DNA of 64,000 bases from SHZL01 sp963708905 (GTDB taxonomy: Bacteria > Pseudomonadota > Gammaproteobacteria > Xanthomonadales > SZUA-36): the NCBI GenBank assembly GCA_963708905.1, contig CAVPUV010000060.1, positions 51,845 through 115,844 of the forward strand, given 5' to 3'. A program made the translations under genes and the position numbers. A model generated the notes under the pieces. It was not told where the DNA came from and searched no databases. It saw nothing but the letters and a program-made list of their open reading frames with translations. Positions 25,151 through 33,969 of the stretch are shown in pieces; position 1 is the first letter of the stretch; each line of letters starts with the position of its first letter.

Positions 25151-26353
25151 CTAGTCCCAACTGCTCCACATCTTTTTAGCTTCCAACCACTGCTCGGCGT
25201 TCATACCCTGCGCACCTTCGGGCATCAGCTTCGCACCCGGATGTTGAAAATACGGGCGGGTCCAGGTGCCACGATCATACAGAGACTCGATGTTCCGGCG
25301 ATACACTTTATCGACTTCGTTGTGGTGTAACGGCTCCTGATCCAGCCACAAATTCTTCGGATGAATTGGCCGTGAGTACATTTCCTGAAACAGCTCGGTG
25401 CGCAAGTCTTTCAACCAGTTGCTGTTCAAATTCATCGCACGAAACTGACGCAGTGCTTCGATGTCGATAACGGCTGATACCACGGTATTGCTGCCCGATA
25501 CGGAATGGCTCAACACTTCTCCGCGATAACCGATGAGGTGACTGTTGCCGCCGGAGATATCGACGGGATGCCGGGATGCTGCTGACAGGTATACCGGGCC
25601 AATATTGGGACACAGCATATAAACGCTGTTGAATTCGGCATGCCCGCGATTTTGCACCATCCAGCTGCCACCCGGTGTGCCACCACAATTGGTCATCGGC
25701 ACGGCTTCCGAGGGACGATAAACCACTTCCGCGCCATTGAAGGCGAGCGCACGCACCGCCTCCGGATATTCGCCATCGGAACAGCAGATGGTGCCAATAT
25801 TGCCGATATCATCGGTTTTTAAAACCGGATAAAAGGCGTCGATACCGCTACCGAACAGCTCCACCCAGCGGTCATAAACATCATGCGGGGTACAAGAGCG
25901 CTCCCGGGACCAGAGATGATTCTTGGCCGCTTTATGTACCACTTCACCAGCGGGGCCAATCACAAACAAGGTATTAAAAAAGCGATCAACCATCACTTCA
26001 GGCCAGCGCGCCTTGCATTGCACAATGATGTACGTGTTGTACATCCTGGCCAGCCGCCCCAATGTCTCGGTCTCTTCACCCGGTATATCGATAAAAAGCT
26101 CATTCGCAGCCAGTTTATGCGGCAGGTCAAATATTTCGTCGGTAAAACCTGTCAATGCGCCTTCGGCCAGCGCGATGACCTTGACCGGCATATTGATATT
26201 AACCATGGTGACAGCAGCATGGACGACATCCTCGATGGTTTCGAGGTTGTGCCTGATATGACGTCTTTGCGCAATGCCGTATGCGACAGTGGACAATCCC
26301 AAAGCGATGTAGGGCGCAACGGGTCCGGGGGTTTTCGGCGCGGAGCTAGTCAT
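25151..26353 (-). CDS. Nitrilase-superfamily carbon-nitrogen hydrolase (amidase-like)
   Basis: This is a cytosolic hydrolase of 400 residues with the superfamily's Glu-Lys-Cys triad. Glu64 is in ALAEGALTGF, the lysine is in VVHKAAKNHLW (141 or 144), and the nucleophile Cys191 is in GTICCSDGEYPE. It is longer than most amidases (about 270-340), with an extended C-terminal region (WLDQEPLHHNEVDKVYRRNI). The substrate is unknown; it may be an amide, nitrile or carbamoyl compound. An excellent AGGAGG precedes the ATG at 26353. It is the third gene of a leftward cupin-MFS-hydrolase row, so the MFS protein probably imports its substrate. Confidence 0.82.
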   Translation of the reverse strand: MTSSAPKTPGPVAPYIALGLSTVAYGIAQRRHIRHNLETIEDVVHAAVTMVNINMPVKVIALAEGALTGFTDEIFDLPHKLAANELFIDIPGEETETLGRLARMYNTYIIVQCKARWPEVMVDRFFNTLFVIGPAGEVVHKAAKNHLWSRERSCTPHDVYDRWVELFGSGIDAFYPVLKTDDIGNIGTICCSDGEYPEAVRALAFNGAEVVYRPSEAVPMTNCGGTPGGSWMVQNRGHAEFNSVYMLCPNIGPVYLSAASRHPVDISGGNSHLIGYRGEVLSHSVSGSNTVVSAVIDIEALRQFRAMNLNSNWLKDLRTELFQEMYSRPIHPKNLWLDQEPLHHNEVDKVYRRNIESLYDRGTWTRPYFQHPGAKLMPEGAQGMNAEQWLEAKKMWSSWD

Positions 26354-26413
26354 GGGTTTTTCCTCCTGTGCCACGAAAACTCTGCAATGGTCAGAGTTTC
26401 CCTGGGACAATGA

Positions 26414-27556
26414 TTATTGTTGCGGATGAACATCAACCGCGTGTCGGGTACGATAAATTATGAAAAAGAACATCAATATACTGATGAAACAAAACAGCGC
26501 TGCCATCTGATTGATGCGGCTGTAATCACCATTGTCGATCATCGAAGCGGCAATGGCCGGACCGGCCGCAGCTCCCAGTCCCTGGAAACCGGTTACCAGC
26601 ACCAGGAAGTTCCCCTTGATATCAATTTTGGCGATCACCCCCAATTGATAGGAGTTGGCCAGCATGAACAGAGCCTGGAACAAGCCCGCGCCGAGATAGA
26701 ACGTGAGCGAAGTGAAGTGGCCAAGCAGCAACCACAACACCAGCATTTGTCCAAGCAGGGCCAGGGCAAGCGGAGCGGCCCGCCCGTAACGGTCACTGGC
26801 AATAGCCGCGGCGCCCGCACCCACTATGCCGGCAAATTGCGACACACCCAATGCCAGACCGATGGTTCTGGTTGCCAGGCCGGCAGCCTGACCCACGCGC
26901 TCGATGTAGGTCCAGAAACCAAAGATATTGGAGAAAAACAGAAAACTGGCAATCAAGCCCAGCCATATCAACGCGGCATAGCCTGGCGTTTTGCCACCGG
27001 CGCCACTTGCTGCGATTTTTTGCGCACCTTGGGAAGGGTAGCGTGATAAGGTCGGCAACATCAGCACTGAAGCAGCGGCCAGCATGTAATAAAGTCCACT
27101 GACCGTCCACTGCGCCAGGATGTATGGAGTCCCGGCAAAAGCCAAAAACATCATGGCACCCTGTACCACCTGAGCAATTCCGAAGGCCTGGTCCGGATGC
27201 TTGTTGTCACCCAGGGCGGCGACCGTCACCGCAAAAATGGATCCCGCGGTAAATCCGGCCAAAAAACGCACCATGGACAAGGGTGCAAATTCGGTCAGAT
27301 TGGCGCTGAGAATATTGAGCAACGCGGTGGCGATTAAGCCGGTTGCCAGCACGATTGTCCACGACACTTTGCGAATCCACAACGCGGCCAGCAGTGAAGC
27401 GATGACCAGTCCCATCCCCTCCAGCGATGCTATATAGCCTGCCTGCTGTTCGCTGAAACCAAAGTCATCAATCACACCACCGACCAGCATGGGCATCAAA
27501 ATAATCGCTGCCGGTCCCAGGGGATAGACCGTGGAAACAAGGAATGTCGTGGACAA
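26414..27556 (-). CDS. Major facilitator superfamily transporter
   Basis: This 380-residue inner-membrane protein has about 12 hydrophobic helices. Typical MFS features are seen: a GGVIDDFGFSEQQAGYIASLEGMG start, a basic loop between helices 2 and 3 (LWIRKVS), FLAGFTAGSIFAV, and DRYGRAAP between helices 8 and 9. The only usable start is TTG at 27556, since no ATG or GTG lies upstream in frame before a stop. The substrate is unknown but is probably that of the adjacent nitrilase-like enzyme. Confidence 0.82.
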   Translation of the reverse strand: MSTTFLVSTVYPLGPAAIILMPMLVGGVIDDFGFSEQQAGYIASLEGMGLVIASLLAALWIRKVSWTIVLATGLIATALLNILSANLTEFAPLSMVRFLAGFTAGSIFAVTVAALGDNKHPDQAFGIAQVVQGAMMFLAFAGTPYILAQWTVSGLYYMLAAASVLMLPTLSRYPSQGAQKIAASGAGGKTPGYAALIWLGLIASFLFFSNIFGFWTYIERVGQAAGLATRTIGLALGVSQFAGIVGAGAAAIASDRYGRAAPLALALLGQMLVLWLLLGHFTSLTFYLGAGLFQALFMLANSYQLGVIAKIDIKGNFLVLVTGFQGLGAAAGPAIAASMIDNGDYSRINQMAALFCFISILMFFFIIYRTRHAVDVHPQQ

Positions 27557-27605
27557 CTTGTGATCGAACGTTCTTATGTTTTTCTTCCCGGTGGTCGCCG
27601 CTGTA

Positions 27606-28025
27606 TTAATCTCTTCTGTATTTACTTATATCTTCTCTGCCGGATTCAGCTCCCTTGATTTCGACAAATACGATACGGATCGGAGTTTGGCCGACATTTT
27701 CGCCAAAATGTTTGCCAACCGCTTCAAACCATGTCGTGGAGCCTGTTTTTTCCTCGACAATGAAGGACTCTCCTTGTTCCGGAGTTATCCTGAGAGAGCC
27801 GCCCGCAACGATATAGGAAACTTTCGCGGGATGTGTATGCCAATTATCCTTTTGCCCCGGGAGAATCTCGTATTCGACCACGCGAACGTGTTCGTTCTCC
27901 AGCAACGCTTTATACATGTCGGGTGACACGACGACCGGATCGATCTCCTCAGCGGGCGTTTGTGCCGGTACAGCGGAAGATATTGCCGCCAGAAATAAAC
28001 TGATTACCATGAATGACTTGTACAT
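27606..28025 (-). CDS. Secreted cupin-domain protein
   Basis: This 139-residue protein has a clear signal peptide (MYKSFMVISLFLAAISSAVPAQ) and one cupin barrel. Cupin motif 1 is GQKDNWHTHPAKVSYIVAGG (metal-type His pair), followed by SLRITPEQGE. Its role is unknown; small periplasmic cupins may bind or isomerise small molecules. AGGAG lies 8 bases before the ATG at 28025. It is the first gene of the leftward cupin-MFS-nitrilase row, with 49 bp before the MFS start. Confidence 0.8.
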   Translation of the reverse strand: MYKSFMVISLFLAAISSAVPAQTPAEEIDPVVVSPDMYKALLENEHVRVVEYEILPGQKDNWHTHPAKVSYIVAGGSLRITPEQGESFIVEEKTGSTTWFEAVGKHFGENVGQTPIRIVFVEIKGAESGREDISKYRRD

Positions 28026-28441
28026 GTGTTGCACTCCTGTTGAAGGACCCACTGAATATTCTCAAACCTTGACATGGACATGGTTTGGGATCAATGATTT
28101 TTTCTGTTTCCGGCGCCGTTTTGTCCGTCGGCTCCTCCCTGCTCGGGTGTATTGCAGACTGAATTCCCGCTGTAAACCAGACTTTTCACAGGTCATCCCG
28201 AAATTTATTGACATCATCAAGCACGGCGTGGTTAATTAGCATTCGCTACGCAGTCGCCGTTGGACCGCGGTCGTAGTTTTGCAGCAGGCCCTTCGAACAA
28301 CCTCGTAGTTCTTGGTTATTTTCGTCAATTTTTTAATGCAATGGTGAACAGCGCACCCCGCGTCTGCAACGGCGCGCGCTGGTTAGGAGAATGTGACTTA
28401 TCGGCAGGGTACTTAAATTATAAACATGGAGGGAAATGAGG
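28026..28441. other. 416-bp non-coding gap between divergent operons
   Basis: I see no gene here. On the plus strand a TTGACA at 28208-28213 is 17 bp from GTTAAT (28231-28236). Nearer the DUF11 gene, AATTATAAAC (28416-28425) could be a -10 region. A dyad AAACC...GGTTT lies near 28063-28085, close to the cupin gene. None is strong enough to call on its own. Confidence 0.4.
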
Positions 28442-31400
28442 ATGAACGTCCGACTTTATCGTAGCCATTCCCCTGGAATGGCAGTTGCGCTCAGAGCCGT
28501 CATAGGCTGCGCAGCTATTTTTGCATATGGCACCGGGATTTCAGCAGCGGCGGAAGAGGAGACGATAGTCAGCGTGCCGGTTGCGCCCTACGTTGCACCA
28601 CCCAATTTACCGACTGATGAACCACCCGTTGAAAGGGAACCGTTCCCGGAAGGGGGCCCCGAACCAGCTGGGCCCATACCGGAGCCGGAGCCGGTCGACG
28701 ATGGGATCACCCAAATTGAAGAAGAGCCGGAACCCGGCCCGCAGTTACCCGACTTCGCCCCGCCCGATGCGCTGTCGGCGCCCGATGTGAATGTTCCGGG
28801 TGTCACCGCCAATGCATTCCCCCCGGATACCGTGCTCGATGTGGGACCCAACCATGTCGTGCAAATGGCCAACAATTCCGGCTATGTCGTGTATGACAAG
28901 CGGGGTAATCCGATCCCGGCGGGTACGCCTAACGCTGCCATTCGGCTGATGAGTGCACTTTGGCCGGCCGGAAATGTCTGCGCCCAGGACGATACCGACC
29001 CCATCGTGGTTTACGACCACCTTGCCGACCGCTGGTTGATCGCGCAGGTCATCCGTGATCCGGGGGCTCCGGGCGGAGGCGCGTTCAATCCACCCGGCCC
29101 TGCGCTGTGCATCGCGGTATCGAGAACGCCCGATCCAACCGGGACCTGGGCTGCCTATAGCTATGGTCCGGCGGCCTTGCCAGGGGGAATCTTCCCGGAC
29201 TACGAGAAGATTGGCGTGTGGGAAGACGGCTATTACATGTCTTCCTACGAAGGCAGCAACCTCGGCATCTGGGTTTTCAACCGCAACAGTATGCTTACCG
29301 GCGTGGCGGCGAACTTTATGAAGACGACCATTTCATCACTGACCGGAAACCCCGGCGTGAGAGACACACGCATTCTTCCAGTCGACCTTGATGGCCCCCC
29401 TCCGCCGGCGGATACGCCAAATTTCTTCGTGCGCCCGGTGGACGACCAGCAGGATGTGGGGGATCCAACTGACCGCATCGAAGTCTGGACGGCAGCTACC
29501 AACTGGGCCGTACCCAGTCTGACCTTCACTCTGGTGGATACTCTGACACCGGCATCATTCCAGGTCATGGTGTGCAACCGAAACGGTGGCGGTACGCGTG
29601 ATTGCATACCGCAACCCGGCACCGCCAATACCGTCGATGCGCTGTCCAACCGGCCCATGATGCAGGCCAAGTTCCGCAATTTCAACGGGGACTGGCGCAT
29701 TGTCTTTAACCAGACCATCGATGTATCCGGCAGCATCAACGGTCTGCTGGGCTTTACACCTGCTGCTGAGGTTGCGGGCATCCGCTGGTACGAACTGCAG
29801 AACGGTGGAGCCGGCTGGGGCATCCGCCAGGAGGGCACCTACGCGCCGCAACCGATCTTCGCCGATGCAGAGAACGAACTGAACCACCGCTGGATGGGCA
29901 GTATGGCCATGGATGGGCAGGGCAGCATGGCTCTCGGCTATAACATCGTTAATACCGATCCGGCCGCGGCGCTGCCGCCCAGCATCAGCTATTCCGGGCG
30001 CGAAACGAGTGACCCGCTTGGCCAACTGACGCAGATCGAGCAAAGCATTCTGGTAGGCACGAATACGGAAGGTGGCGTCGGTGCACGCTGGGGTGATTAC
30101 AGCGCCATGTCAGTCGATCCGGTGGACGATTGCACGTTTTGGTACACCACCCACGTAGCGACCGGCGGTGGCGGTAAACCGACGCAAATCGCTTCATTCG
30201 GTTTCGACTACTGCGCCGCCGATCTCAGTGTCACCAAGTCCGACAGCCCGGACCCGGTGATCGCAGGTCAGCAGTTGACCTATACGGTAACGGTATTCAA
30301 TGCGGGACCACTCGACGCGACCAACGTGACCGTGGTCGATACGCTGCCCGCGGGGGTAACGTATCAGACCAACACCGACAGCTGCGTCCAGGCGCCAGCG
30401 GGAACGTTAACCTGCAGTCTTGGCAGCATCCTTGCAGGGAATTCGAAAAATTTCAATATCCAGGTACTGGTCAACTCTGACCTGACGGAATCGGCTGGAC
30501 CGACATCGATTACCAATACTGCGGTTGGTTCCCTGGACCAGGCGGATGACGACCCGAGTAACAACACGGCAACGGCAACTACCGTCGTCAATGAGTCGGC
30601 TGATCTGTTCGTGCAGAAATCGTGCAAGCCGGACACGTTCATCGCATCGGGTGGAACGGCGACCTGCTTTATTGATGTCACCAATCTCGGTCCGTCCTCC
30701 GCACGTGATGTTTCTCTGACCGACACGCACTTCGCCAACGGCGGGTTTGCGTTCACCGTGACAGACGCCACCACTGATCCCGCGGGAGGCACATGCATTA
30801 TCGCGGCTGGTGTCGTGACGTGCGACCTCGGGGACATCGCCGCAGGGGCAAAGGTGACCGTGGCAGTGGAGTTGACTTCCGACGCCGAGGGCGATGTCAA
30901 CGACTCAGCTACCGCGACCAGCCCGACGCCGGATCCCAACCTCGACAACAATACGGCAACCGGCGCGGTCCACTTCAGAGCTGCAGCCGATCTGGCGCTG
31001 ACCAAGACGGACACTCCTGACCCGGTGATTGCTGGCGAGAACCTGACGTATGACTTGTCGATCACCAACAATGGCCCGTCAACGGCCGTCAACGTGGTCG
31101 TAACCGACCTGCTGTCTGCAAGCTTGAGCGTGGTATCGATTACCTCAAGTGGCGGTACGTGCAATGCCGGCACCCCGGGTAGCGTGGCAAGCACCTGCAC
31201 GTTCGACTCGATGGCCGACGGCGCAGTCGAGACCATGCAGATCGTCGCCAAGGTGAGCCCGTCTGTCCCGAATGGCACTATTTTGTTTAACAATGCACAG
31301 GTGTCCAGCGACACCGCCGACTCGGACAATTCCAACGACCTCGCAACGACGGCTACCACAGTCAATGGCAGCGCCGACCTGTTGATCAGCAAGTCAGACA

Positions 31401-32206
31401 GTCCGGATCCGGTAGTGGCGGGTTCCAACCTGACTTACACGATGCGGGTAAGCAACGTCGGACCATCCGTGGCAACTTCCGTGCAGGTTTCGGACACCCT
31501 GCCGCTCGAGGTCGACTTCCTGAGCGCGGTGATTTCACATGGCAGTGGAACCTGTGAAGCGCTGGCTGGTTCACCGACAGTGGTTAACTGCAGTGTGGGT
31601 ACCATCGCCGTGGGTGACTATGTCGATGTCATCATCCAGGTCCAGGTCAAGGCGGACACTCCGGATCAAACCGTATTGTCGAATACCGCCACCGTTTCTT
31701 CAGCGACCACGGATCCGAATCCAGCGAACAACTCGGACACGGAAACCACCACGGTCACGCTTGGCGCGGAAATCTGGCTCGACAAGACCGGCGTCGAAAT
31801 TACCGGCAACCCATCGCGGACCATTCGCTATACGCTGACGGTGAACAACCTTGCCGGCTGCGAAGCTGATGACCAGTTGTCCTGCGGAGCCGGCGGACCA
31901 TCAGACGCCGAGAACGTCGTGGTCGTGGACACATTGCCTCTGACCGCGAAGAAACTGAAAGTGGTGTTTGTTTCTGAGAACTGTGTCTACAACAAGACGA
32001 CGCATAAGGTGACCTGCACCTTGCTGCAAGCCTTGCCATTCGGAGCGTCTGCGTCATTCATCATCGACGTTCAGCCGGTGGGCAGCGTCGGTGACATCAC
32101 CAACAGTGCGACGGTAACGAGTTCGACGGCTGATCCGGTTGCAGGCAACAACACCGACTCACTGAAGATGACCGTCAAGGGCGGAACGAGCAAGCCCTCG
32201 AAGTAA
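28442..32206 (+). CDS. Large secreted protein with five DUF11 repeats
   Basis: This is a protein of about 1254 residues. It has a signal peptide, a Pro/Glu-rich linker (~40-115), a unique ~470-residue domain and then five DUF11 repeats of ~125 residues. The repeats begin near residues 594, 721, 850, 978 and 1109, each opening like SADLLISKSDSPDPVVAG and containing a Ser-Asn-Asp-rich GP.S.A..V...D.LP core. DUF11 domains are immunoglobulin-like and common in cell-surface or matrix proteins. The unique domain has propeller-like repeats of W-x-A and D-rich turns (YDHLADRWLIAQ, DYEKIGVWEDGYYMS, NHRWMGSMAMDG). There is no sorting signal or anchor at the C-terminus. ATG 28442 has GGAGGG 8 bases upstream; ATG 28436 is too close to it. 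A strong terminator follows. Confidence 0.85.
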   Translation: MNVRLYRSHSPGMAVALRAVIGCAAIFAYGTGISAAAEEETIVSVPVAPYVAPPNLPTDEPPVEREPFPEGGPEPAGPIPEPEPVDDGITQIEEEPEPGPQLPDFAPPDALSAPDVNVPGVTANAFPPDTVLDVGPNHVVQMANNSGYVVYDKRGNPIPAGTPNAAIRLMSALWPAGNVCAQDDTDPIVVYDHLADRWLIAQVIRDPGAPGGGAFNPPGPALCIAVSRTPDPTGTWAAYSYGPAALPGGIFPDYEKIGVWEDGYYMSSYEGSNLGIWVFNRNSMLTGVAANFMKTTISSLTGNPGVRDTRILPVDLDGPPPPADTPNFFVRPVDDQQDVGDPTDRIEVWTAATNWAVPSLTFTLVDTLTPASFQVMVCNRNGGGTRDCIPQPGTANTVDALSNRPMMQAKFRNFNGDWRIVFNQTIDVSGSINGLLGFTPAAEVAGIRWYELQNGGAGWGIRQEGTYAPQPIFADAENELNHRWMGSMAMDGQGSMALGYNIVNTDPAAALPPSISYSGRETSDPLGQLTQIEQSILVGTNTEGGVGARWGDYSAMSVDPVDDCTFWYTTHVATGGGGKPTQIASFGFDYCAADLSVTKSDSPDPVIAGQQLTYTVTVFNAGPLDATNVTVVDTLPAGVTYQTNTDSCVQAPAGTLTCSLGSILAGNSKNFNIQVLVNSDLTESAGPTSITNTAVGSLDQADDDPSNNTATATTVVNESADLFVQKSCKPDTFIASGGTATCFIDVTNLGPSSARDVSLTDTHFANGGFAFTVTDATTDPAGGTCIIAAGVVTCDLGDIAAGAKVTVAVELTSDAEGDVNDSATATSPTPDPNLDNNTATGAVHFRAAADLALTKTDTPDPVIAGENLTYDLSITNNGPSTAVNVVVTDLLSASLSVVSITSSGGTCNAGTPGSVASTCTFDSMADGAVETMQIVAKVSPSVPNGTILFNNAQVSSDTADSDNSNDLATTATTVNGSADLLISKSDSPDPVVAGSNLTYTMRVSNVGPSVATSVQVSDTLPLEVDFLSAVISHGSGTCEALAGSPTVVNCSVGTIAVGDYVDVIIQVQVKADTPDQTVLSNTATVSSATTDPNPANNSDTETTTVTLGAEIWLDKTGVEITGNPSRTIRYTLTVNNLAGCEADDQLSCGAGGPSDAENVVVVDTLPLTAKKLKVVFVSENCVYNKTTHKVTCTLLQALPFGASASFIIDVQPVGSVGDITNSATVTSSTADPVAGNNTDSLKMTVKGGTSKPSK

Positions 32207-32253
32207 GCGCAGAATAGCCCGGGGGCATGGTTGCTCCTGGTAGCGCATAAGTT

Positions 32254-32286
32254 GGAGCGGCGGTAATGTCCGCCGCTCCTTTTTAT
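32254..32286 (+). terminator. Rho-independent terminator after the DUF11 gene
   Basis: A perfect 10-bp stem GGAGCGGCGG/CCGCCGCTCC with a 6-base loop is followed by TTTTTAT. It is 48 bases after the DUF11 stop codon. The next ~200 bp up to 32493 hold no gene I can support. Confidence 0.92.
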
Positions 32287-32493
32287 CAACTCCGTCTCCG
32301 TGTCGGGTTGTCGTATAGTCTTTCAGTATAATTAATTCATTAACCCGGGGGTCAAACGGTCTGGGGCACGTTGGCAGCCATAGTGGCGTTATTCGTCTTC
32401 AAGGTAGTACCGGTTTCGGTCCCGACGGTCATCATGAGTTTGCTGGTCAATGCCGGAGCATGGGGCCTGACCGCTTCCTGGCTTTACCATACA

Positions 32494-32871
32494 TCAAGCG
32501 TCTGGCGGCATCAGCGCCGCCACGACACGGCGCTGCTCGGACACCAGCACATTGAACGTGCGGCAGGCCGCCTGCGTGCTCATCACTTCTGCCCCGATCC
32601 CTCGAGTATAAAACACCATCATCAGCTCCGCGGGCAGAAAATGTTGCCTCGCTCCGGTGCCGAGCAGCACGATATCAGGGGCAAGATCGAGTACAGGCTG
32701 CAGCATTGATTCGCTGATGTTGTTGATGTTGGTAACGGCCCAATCCGTAATCAGGCGGCTGGCGGAAAGAATCAAAGGGCCACGGTACCAATCATCGACA
32801 ATGCGGATTGCTTCAGCGGAAATCGCCCGAATGAACAGGTGATCGCCGGGCTGTTGCAGTGACAGATCCAT
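32494..32871 (-). CDS. Mth938-like (DUF498) domain protein
   Basis: This 125-residue protein of the Mth938/AAMDC-like fold has the conserved segments WYRGPLILSASRLITDW, DIVLLGTGARQHFLP and a C-terminal GIGAEVMSTQAACRTFNVLVSEQRRVVAALM. Function in bacteria is unknown. It lies 14 bases downstream of yhbY on the same strand; this pairing is common in gammaproteobacteria. An overlapping plus-strand frame (32371-32709) starts with a hydrophobic segment, but it conflicts with this gene. Confidence 0.85.
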   Translation of the reverse strand: MDLSLQQPGDHLFIRAISAEAIRIVDDWYRGPLILSASRLITDWAVTNINNISESMLQPVLDLAPDIVLLGTGARQHFLPAELMMVFYTRGIGAEVMSTQAACRTFNVLVSEQRRVVAALMPPDA

Positions 32872-32885
32872 GAGTCCGGCCTTTT

Positions 32886-33185
32886 TCAGGTTTTCCCGGG
32901 CAGCGTGATAAGCGGTTTCTTCATGTTACGTCTGAAGAAACACGCCACCTGGCCGATCACATGCACCCGTTCTGCTTTGCATTGACGCCCGATTTCATCG
33001 ATCCAACCTTTTCGTGTTGCTCTTTCTGCTCGCAGTTTCACCTTGATCAGTTCATGTTTGTCCAGGGCTGCTTTGAGCTCGGCAATGACGTTCTCCGTCA
33101 AGCCCTTGTCCGCGACGGTAACCACCGCGTTCAGGTGGTGACTGAGTCCTCGCAGATAAGACTTCTGTTGGGCCGATAGTGACAT
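32886..33185 (-). CDS. yhbY: Ribosome-associated RNA-binding protein YhbY (CRM domain)
   Basis: This 99-residue single CRM-domain protein binds pre-50S particles. Family motifs are LSAQQKSYLRGLSHHLNAVVTVADKGLTENVIAEL (alpha-beta start) and KVKLRAERATRKG. The GxxG loop is present in degenerate form. It is divergent from rlmE, as in E. coli and most relatives. Confidence 0.95.
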   Translation of the reverse strand: MSLSAQQKSYLRGLSHHLNAVVTVADKGLTENVIAELKAALDKHELIKVKLRAERATRKGWIDEIGRQCKAERVHVIGQVACFFRRNMKKPLITLPGKT

Positions 33186-33287
33186 GAACTGGTTCCTGAT
33201 ATGGCAAACTGTGAAGGGTTATAGTCCGCGTGCCGGCGCATGGCCGCAGCCCGGGGTAAATTCTACCACGTGATGGAACTAGTTCTG

Positions 33288-33911
33288 ATGGCACAAAGCA
33301 AAAGCAGCAAACGGTGGTTGACGGAGCATTTCGATGATCACTATGTGAAACAGGCACAGAAATTGGGCCTGCGTTCCCGTTCGGCATTCAAATTGCTCGA
33401 ACTCCACGAAAAGTACGGCCTGATCAAGCCCAGGGCGTGCATTGTTGATCTCGGTTGCGCACCGGGTGGTTGGAGTCAGATTGCCAGGAAACACACCGGC
33501 AGAGCGGGCCGGGTGATCGGTCTGGATATCCTCGCCATGGAGCCGATCGACGGTGTTGAATTCATCGCGGGGGATTTCACTGAAGACGAGCCGGTGGCCA
33601 GGCTGGAAGCCCTGCTGGCAGGACAGCCGGTCGATCTTGTGTTGTCCGACATGGCCCCCAATATGAGCGGTATGGCCGTAACGGACCAGGCAAAAGCCAT
33701 TTACCTGGCTGAGCTGGCATTGGCATTTGTGCAATCGCATTTGCAACCAGGCGGCGATTTTCTGGTCAAGGTATTCCATGGGCAGGGATTTGACGCATTT
33801 GTTGGCGCAGTCCGGCCCCTGTTTGATAAGGTGGTGGTGCGGAAACCGGATGCTTCGCGGTCACGCAGCCGCGAAGTTTATTTGCTGGCCCGGGGACTGA
33901 AGTCCAGGTAA
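33288..33911 (+). CDS. rlmE: 23S rRNA 2'-O-ribose U2552 methyltransferase
   Basis: This FtsJ/RrmJ family SAM methyltransferase acts late in 50S assembly. The protein of about 207 residues has SSKRWLTEHFDDHYVKQAQKLGLRSRSAFKL, the SAM loop VDLGCAPGGWSQIA, and the catalytic K-D-K-E residues in LRSRSAFK, LSDMAPNMSG, FLVKVFHG and SREVYL. ATG 33288 fits the family N-terminus; two further in-frame ATGs upstream (33240 region and 33273) are less likely. ftsH follows 58 bases later. Confidence 0.96.
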   Translation: MAQSKSSKRWLTEHFDDHYVKQAQKLGLRSRSAFKLLELHEKYGLIKPRACIVDLGCAPGGWSQIARKHTGRAGRVIGLDILAMEPIDGVEFIAGDFTEDEPVARLEALLAGQPVDLVLSDMAPNMSGMAVTDQAKAIYLAELALAFVQSHLQPGGDFLVKVFHGQGFDAFVGAVRPLFDKVVVRKPDASRSRSREVYLLARGLKSR

Positions 33912-33969
33912 ACGGTTGCCGGGGTTTATGCATACGGCGCTGTTATAGCGTTATTGAGAGGAAATCGAT

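Noticed and set aside
30364..31428. 354-codon minus-strand frame within the DUF11 repeats
   Set aside because: It is an antisense artefact of the repetitive Ser/Thr/Asp-rich coding sequence.
32371..32709. Plus-strand frame starting TTG with a hydrophobic N-terminus between the DUF11 terminator and the Mth938 gene
   Set aside because: Most of it is antisense to the Mth938-like gene, and the hydrophobic part (about 40 residues) has no match I recognise. It might be a remnant of a membrane-protein gene, but the support is too weak.
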